Shown here: positions 60,156 through 64,000 of the stretch, piece after piece
Layout: every line of letters starts with the position of its first letter
Position numbering within the stretch: position 1 is the stretch's first letter
Assembly (NCBI GenBank): GCA_947501635.1
Contig: CANMWT010000006.1
Span: 248,001 to 312,000 of the forward strand
From: an uncultured Roseobacter sp.
GTDB lineage: Bacteria > Pseudomonadota > Alphaproteobacteria > Rhodobacterales > Rhodobacteraceae
DNA length: 64,000 bases
Direction of reading: 5' to 3'
Position numbers and translations under genes: made by a program
The notes under the pieces: model-generated
Database searches by the model: none
What the model saw: only the letters and a program-made list of their open reading frames with translations
Told to the model about the DNA's origin: nothing

Positions 60156-62126
60156 TTGAACACTCGCTCAGAGAGCGTGGACGGACCGCTGTCTGTTCCG
60201 GCATTGCTACACCGAAACGCAAACGTGTTTGCGCTTGAACCTGCCTACCGCGAGAAGGAATTCGGTATCTGGCAGACGTGGACGTGGTCGCAAACGCTCG
60301 AAGAAATCGAAGCGCTGGCGCTGGGGTTTGTCGATCTGGGTGTCCGCGAGGGGGATTTTGTCGCCATCATCGGACGCAACCGCCCTCATCTGTACTGGGC
60401 GATGGTCGCAGCCCAGATGGTTGGTGCGGTTCCTGTTCCCTTGTATCAGGATGCTGTGGCCGAAGAGATGGCCTATGTGCTTGGTCATTGCGGCGCGCGC
60501 ATCGTTGTGGCTGGCGATCAGGAGCAGGTCGACAAGGTCATTGAAATTCAAGACCGTTTGCCCGATTTCGAGCAGATGATCTATCTTGATCCGCGGGGTT
60601 TGCGCAAATACGACCACGCGCGCTTGCATCAGTACAGCCACGTACAGGATGCAGGGCGTGCCAAGCGCGATGAGCTGCTATCGGAGATCACCGCACGGCA
60701 GGCGAAGCTGGACTACGACAGCACCTGTGTGATGCTTTACACATCAGGCACCACCGGCAAGCCGAAAGGTGTGGTGCTGAGCAATCGCAATGTCATTGAA
60801 ACGTCCAAGTCGTCTTCTGAGTTTGATGACTTGCGTCAAACGGATTCAATTCTGGCGTATCTGCCAATGGCTTGGGTGGGCGATTTCATATTCTCGGTCG
60901 GGCAGGCCATGTGGACAGGGTTTTGCACCAATTGCCCCGAGAGTGCGGAAACCATGCACAACGATCTGCGCGAGATCGGACCGACTTATTATTTTGCGCC
61001 ACCGCGGGTCTTTGAGACGCAGTTGACCAATGTGATGATCCGGATGGAAGATGCAGGCCGGTTCAAGAAGTGGTTGTTTGACGTGTTCATGGCTCATGCG
61101 AGAAAGGTTGGCCCGGCCATTTTGGACGGTGAGACTGTCGGGCTCTGGGATCGTTGGAAGTACAATCTTGGCGAGTTGATGATCTATGGTCCTTTGAAGA
61201 ACACCCTGGGATTCAGCCGGATCAGAGTAGGGTATACGGCCGGCGAGGCAATCGGGCCGGAAATATTTGATTTCTATAGATCTTTGGGCATCAACCTGAA
61301 GCAGCTTTACGGCCAGACCGAGGCTACAGTTTTCATCACGGCGCAACCGGACGGCGAAGTCCGCTCGGACACGGTCGGGGTCAGTTGTCCCGGTGTTGAA
61401 TTGCGCATCGCTGAAAACGGCGAGGTGTTTTACCGCAGTCCGGGCGTTTTCGTCGAGTATTACAAAAACGCTGAAAGCACAGCAGGCACGAAAGATGCGG
61501 AGGGCTGGGTTGCGACGGGGGATGCGGGTTTTATCGAAGAGGTGACCGGACATTTGCGGATCATCGACCGCGCAAAGGACGTGGGGCAGATGGCGAATGG
61601 TGCGCTTTTTGCGCCGAAGTATGTTGAGAACAAGCTCAAGTTTTTTCCCAATGTGCTGGAGGTTGTTGTGTTCGGAAACGGGCGGGATGAGTGTACTGCC
61701 TTTATCAATATCGACCTCACCGCCGTCGGCAACTGGGCCGAGCGCAACAATATCGGGTATGCTTCCTATCAGGAACTGGCCCGTCATCCGCAGGTGATGG
61801 ATACCATCCAGTCGCATGTGGAAGAGGTGAATGCGTCGCTGGCGCAGGACGAAATGTTGTCCGGTTGTCAGGTGCACCGCTTTGTTGTTCTCCACAAGGA
61901 GTTGGATGCAGATGACGGAGAACTGACGCGGACCAGGAAAGTGCGTCGGCGGATCATCGAAGAGAAATACGATGATATCATTGCTGCTTTGTACGATGGG
62001 TCATCCTCGGTCAGTACGGTAACGGAAGTGACCTATGAGGACGGGCGCAAGGGGTCGATTGCGGCGACTTTGGAAGTCAGATCTGCGGAAGTATTCCCGG
62101 TTGGTCAGATGATTGCAGCGCAGTGA
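60156..62126 (+). CDS. AMP-binding long-chain acyl-CoA synthetase family protein
   Basis: 656 aa; MLYTSGTTGKPKGVVLSNRN; LYGQTEATVFIT; GDAGFIEEVTGHLRIIDRAKD; TTG start with GGGAGG SD. Confidence 0.92.
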   Translation: MNTRSESVDGPLSVPALLHRNANVFALEPAYREKEFGIWQTWTWSQTLEEIEALALGFVDLGVREGDFVAIIGRNRPHLYWAMVAAQMVGAVPVPLYQDAVAEEMAYVLGHCGARIVVAGDQEQVDKVIEIQDRLPDFEQMIYLDPRGLRKYDHARLHQYSHVQDAGRAKRDELLSEITARQAKLDYDSTCVMLYTSGTTGKPKGVVLSNRNVIETSKSSSEFDDLRQTDSILAYLPMAWVGDFIFSVGQAMWTGFCTNCPESAETMHNDLREIGPTYYFAPPRVFETQLTNVMIRMEDAGRFKKWLFDVFMAHARKVGPAILDGETVGLWDRWKYNLGELMIYGPLKNTLGFSRIRVGYTAGEAIGPEIFDFYRSLGINLKQLYGQTEATVFITAQPDGEVRSDTVGVSCPGVELRIAENGEVFYRSPGVFVEYYKNAESTAGTKDAEGWVATGDAGFIEEVTGHLRIIDRAKDVGQMANGALFAPKYVENKLKFFPNVLEVVVFGNGRDECTAFINIDLTAVGNWAERNNIGYASYQELARHPQVMDTIQSHVEEVNASLAQDEMLSGCQVHRFVVLHKELDADDGELTRTRKVRRRIIEEKYDDIIAALYDGSSSVSTVTEVTYEDGRKGSIAATLEVRSAEVFPVGQMIAAQ

Positions 62127-62140
62127 GGGTTGAAATGACA

Positions 62141-62165
62141 GGAGCCTCCGGCGGGAGTTTACTTG
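62141..62165. repeat. Dispersed intergenic repeat copy C
   Basis: ggaGCCTCCGGCGGgagtttacttgg between the acyl-CoA synthetase and ABC ATPase genes. Confidence 0.5.
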
Positions 62166-62189
62166 GCAAGGTGACATGGGAGCGTTCCA

Positions 62190-63008
62190 ATGCTTGATCA
62201 GGCCGAGGGGTATGTCACGCAAGACGGTCGCAAGATCGGCGGCGTGGTGATGGAGATGCGTAACATTACACTGCGCTTTGGTGGCGTTGAGGCCATCAAG
62301 GATATCTCGTTTGATATCCGGGAGGGCGAGATCCGTGCGATCATCGGACCCAATGGGGCCGGCAAGTCCTCGATGCTGAACGTGATTTCGGGGTTTTACA
62401 TTCCGCAGGTGGGTGAGGTCTGGTACAAGGGAGCCAAGCGGCCAGCGCTGAAACCCTATCAGGTGGCTCGTCAGGGAATTGCACGTACGTTTCAAAACAT
62501 CGCCTTGTTTGAAGGGATGACGGTGCTGGACAATGTGATGACCGGCCGTTTGACCCATATGAAGACAGGTCTTTGGCGGCAGGCCATTTGGCGTGGAGCT
62601 GCAGAGACGGAAGAGACGGCAAATCGTGAGGTTGCGGAGAGGATCATTGATTTCCTTGAGATCCAGTCGATCCGCAAGACGCCGGTTGCCCGGTTGCCTT
62701 ATGGGTTGAAAAAACGGGTGGAACTGGCGCGGGCGCTCGCGGCGGAGCCATCCTTGCTGCTATTGGACGAGCCGATGGCGGGCATGAACGTCGAGGAGAA
62801 GGAGGACATGAGCCGCTTCATCCTTGATGTGAATGATGAGTTTGGCACCACGATCGCGCTGATTGAGCATGACATGGGAGTGGTCATGGACCTTAGCGAT
62901 CGCGTCGTCGTGATGGACTATGGCAAAAAGATCGGAGATGGCACACCGGAAGAGGTACGCAATAATCAAGACGTGATCGACGCCTACCTGGGGGTCTCTC
63001 ATGACTGA
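62190..63008 (+). CDS. LivG-like ABC transporter ATP-binding protein
   Basis: IGPNGAGKSSMLNVISGFY; ARTFQNIALFEGMTVLDNVMTG; LLLDEPMAGMN. Confidence 0.93.
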   Translation: MLDQAEGYVTQDGRKIGGVVMEMRNITLRFGGVEAIKDISFDIREGEIRAIIGPNGAGKSSMLNVISGFYIPQVGEVWYKGAKRPALKPYQVARQGIARTFQNIALFEGMTVLDNVMTGRLTHMKTGLWRQAIWRGAAETEETANREVAERIIDFLEIQSIRKTPVARLPYGLKKRVELARALAAEPSLLLLDEPMAGMNVEEKEDMSRFILDVNDEFGTTIALIEHDMGVVMDLSDRVVVMDYGKKIGDGTPEEVRNNQDVIDAYLGVSHD

Positions 63009-63171
63009 TTTTGACCTGCTGTCTGGTGCCGGGAAATGGAAGTCGCTGTCGAAACCGAAATCGCAGACTGCGACGGAGGTGTCGCGGATGGCTGACGTTT
63101 GGCGTGGTGAGTGTGCCGCCGGGGTTTCTGTCTCCTTGCGCTGTAGGTGTGTGGAGGCTGCACTTGGCTAA
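63001..63171 (+). CDS. Small hypothetical ORF (56 aa) coupled to the ABC ATPase gene
   Basis: ATG at 63001 overlapping the TGA of the ATPase gene; translates MTDFDLLSGAGKWKSLSKPKSQTATEVSRMADVWRGECAAGVSVSLRCRCVEAALG-stop; below the 60-aa cutoff of the supplied ORF track. Confidence 0.4.
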   Translation: MTDFDLLSGAGKWKSLSKPKSQTATEVSRMADVWRGECAAGVSVSLRCRCVEAALG

Positions 63172-63181
63172 ACCGGGGTAC

Positions 63182-63649
63182 ATGGCGACGATTGTTGGCG
63201 CGGGCGTACTCGTGGGCCTTGGGTTGGGCTGGGCAAACCCGGGACAGACTGATCCTGTTGGCAGCATTGTCACGACGTTTCCGGAAGAGCGCTGCCTGCC
63301 TTATCCGAGTGACGACACCGCGTTCGATACCTCTGGCATGACGGCTGTGAACCTCGCTCATGCCGACGGGTATGTTGAACCAGGCCGTTATGATAACGTT
63401 GTTTTTGGAACCAAATGGGGCGCGCGGCACTGTCAGATTACCAGCGTTTTACCGCCTTGGTCAGAAGACGATGGGGACAGTGCGTTGGCTGCGACCCGAC
63501 ACTTTGCGGTGAAACACGTCTCGGCGCTGAAGCGCGGCGTGCTTGCAGCGGAGGACGTCTCGGCTCTGGGTATTGGGCAGCCGCAGATCAGCCTGAGAAA
63601 AACGAAATTCATCCATTCTGCGCAAACCAGTGAGGGATCCGATGCCTGA
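63182..63649 (+). CDS. Hypothetical membrane-anchored/secreted protein in ABC transporter operon
   Basis: MATIVGAGVLVGLGLGWANPGQTDPVGSIVTTFPEERCLPYPSDDTAFD...; in-frame upstream starts possible (GTG 63149); overlaps the permease start by 8 nt. Confidence 0.65.
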   Translation: MATIVGAGVLVGLGLGWANPGQTDPVGSIVTTFPEERCLPYPSDDTAFDTSGMTAVNLAHADGYVEPGRYDNVVFGTKWGARHCQITSVLPPWSEDDGDSALAATRHFAVKHVSALKRGVLAAEDVSALGIGQPQISLRKTKFIHSAQTSEGSDA

Positions 63650-64000
63650 ACAACTTCTTTGGTCCGCCGAAGTTTTTTTGAATGGTCTGATGGCCGGGGT
63701 GCTATACGCGCTCGTGGCGCTGGGCTTTGTGCTGATCTACAAGGCCAGCGGCATTTTCAACTTTGCCCAAGGGGTCATGGCGCTTTTCGCGGCGATGACA
63801 CTTTATGGGATCATGAACGGGTTGGTGCCTTTCGCGCATCTCATCAACGCAGTGTTCGGGACGGAGATTCATTACTTTGGCTGGAATGTTCCGGCGCTGG
63901 CGGCGATTTTGCTGACCGTGGGGGTGATGATCGGGTTCAGCTACCTCGTGCAGCGGTTCATCTTTCGCTACCTTGTGGGGCAGGAGCCGATCATCCTGTT
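63642..64000 (+). CDS. LivH-like branched-chain amino acid-type ABC permease (truncated by window end)
   Basis: MPEQLLWSAEVFLNGLMAGVLYALVALGFVLIYKASGIFNFAQGVMALF. Confidence 0.92.
   Translation, partial: MPEQLLWSAEVFLNGLMAGVLYALVALGFVLIYKASGIFNFAQGVMALFAAMTLYGIMNGLVPFAHLINAVFGTEIHYFGWNVPALAAILLTVGVMIGFSYLVQRFIFRYLVGQEPIIL

Noticed and set aside
1-64000. CRISPR arrays, tRNA/rRNA genes, insertion sequences or prophage
   Set aside because: Read for repeated spacers, tRNA-like gaps and transposase/integrase motifs; none seen. Intergenic gaps are short and gene order is uninterrupted.

Overview
The window looks like a roseobacter-type Rhodobacteraceae chromosome segment, judged by gene content, high GC and gene order. 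I found no rRNA, tRNA, CRISPR array, transposase or prophage. Left part (1-22.9 kb): housekeeping genes (truB, rbfA, dapB, rsmB, purH, lspA, a tandem M16 peptidase pair, ALDH16-like + deoC, a Mn/Zn/Fe ABC transporter operon, mutL, rmuC). Centre (22.9-47.3 kb): a large sugar-acid catabolic island. It has a long minus-strand operon (TRAP transporter, two PhyH-type Fe(II)/2OG dioxygenases, UxaA-like dehydratase, four Gfo/Idh/MocA dehydrogenases, PfkB/KDG kinase, mannonate dehydratase, DMT transporter), a GntR/FCD regulator, and a plus-strand SDR-IlvD/Edd-FAH-hydroxyacid dehydrogenase-enolase superfamily module. Right part (47.3-64 kb): a RpoE-ChrR locus divergent from a flavin amine oxidase/DUF1365/MFS/DUF3833/SDR operon, an apparently orphan formate dehydrogenase alpha subunit, an M20-type hydrolase, and the start of an acyl-CoA synthetase + Liv-type ABC transporter operon. 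Main candidates for follow-up: (1) the 24-kb island with two intact 2OG dioxygenases and an intra-operon hairpin after the TRAP binding-protein gene; (2) a TGATCC-N18-TATC promoter-like element upstream of a distant small secreted protein, matching the element upstream of rpoE; (3) paired 7-1-7 palindromes upstream of the metal transporter; (4) a hidden 56-aa ORF and an unknown protein inside the Liv operon; (5) three dispersed copies of a GCCTCCGGCGG intergenic repeat. All names are from reading translations; no database search was run.
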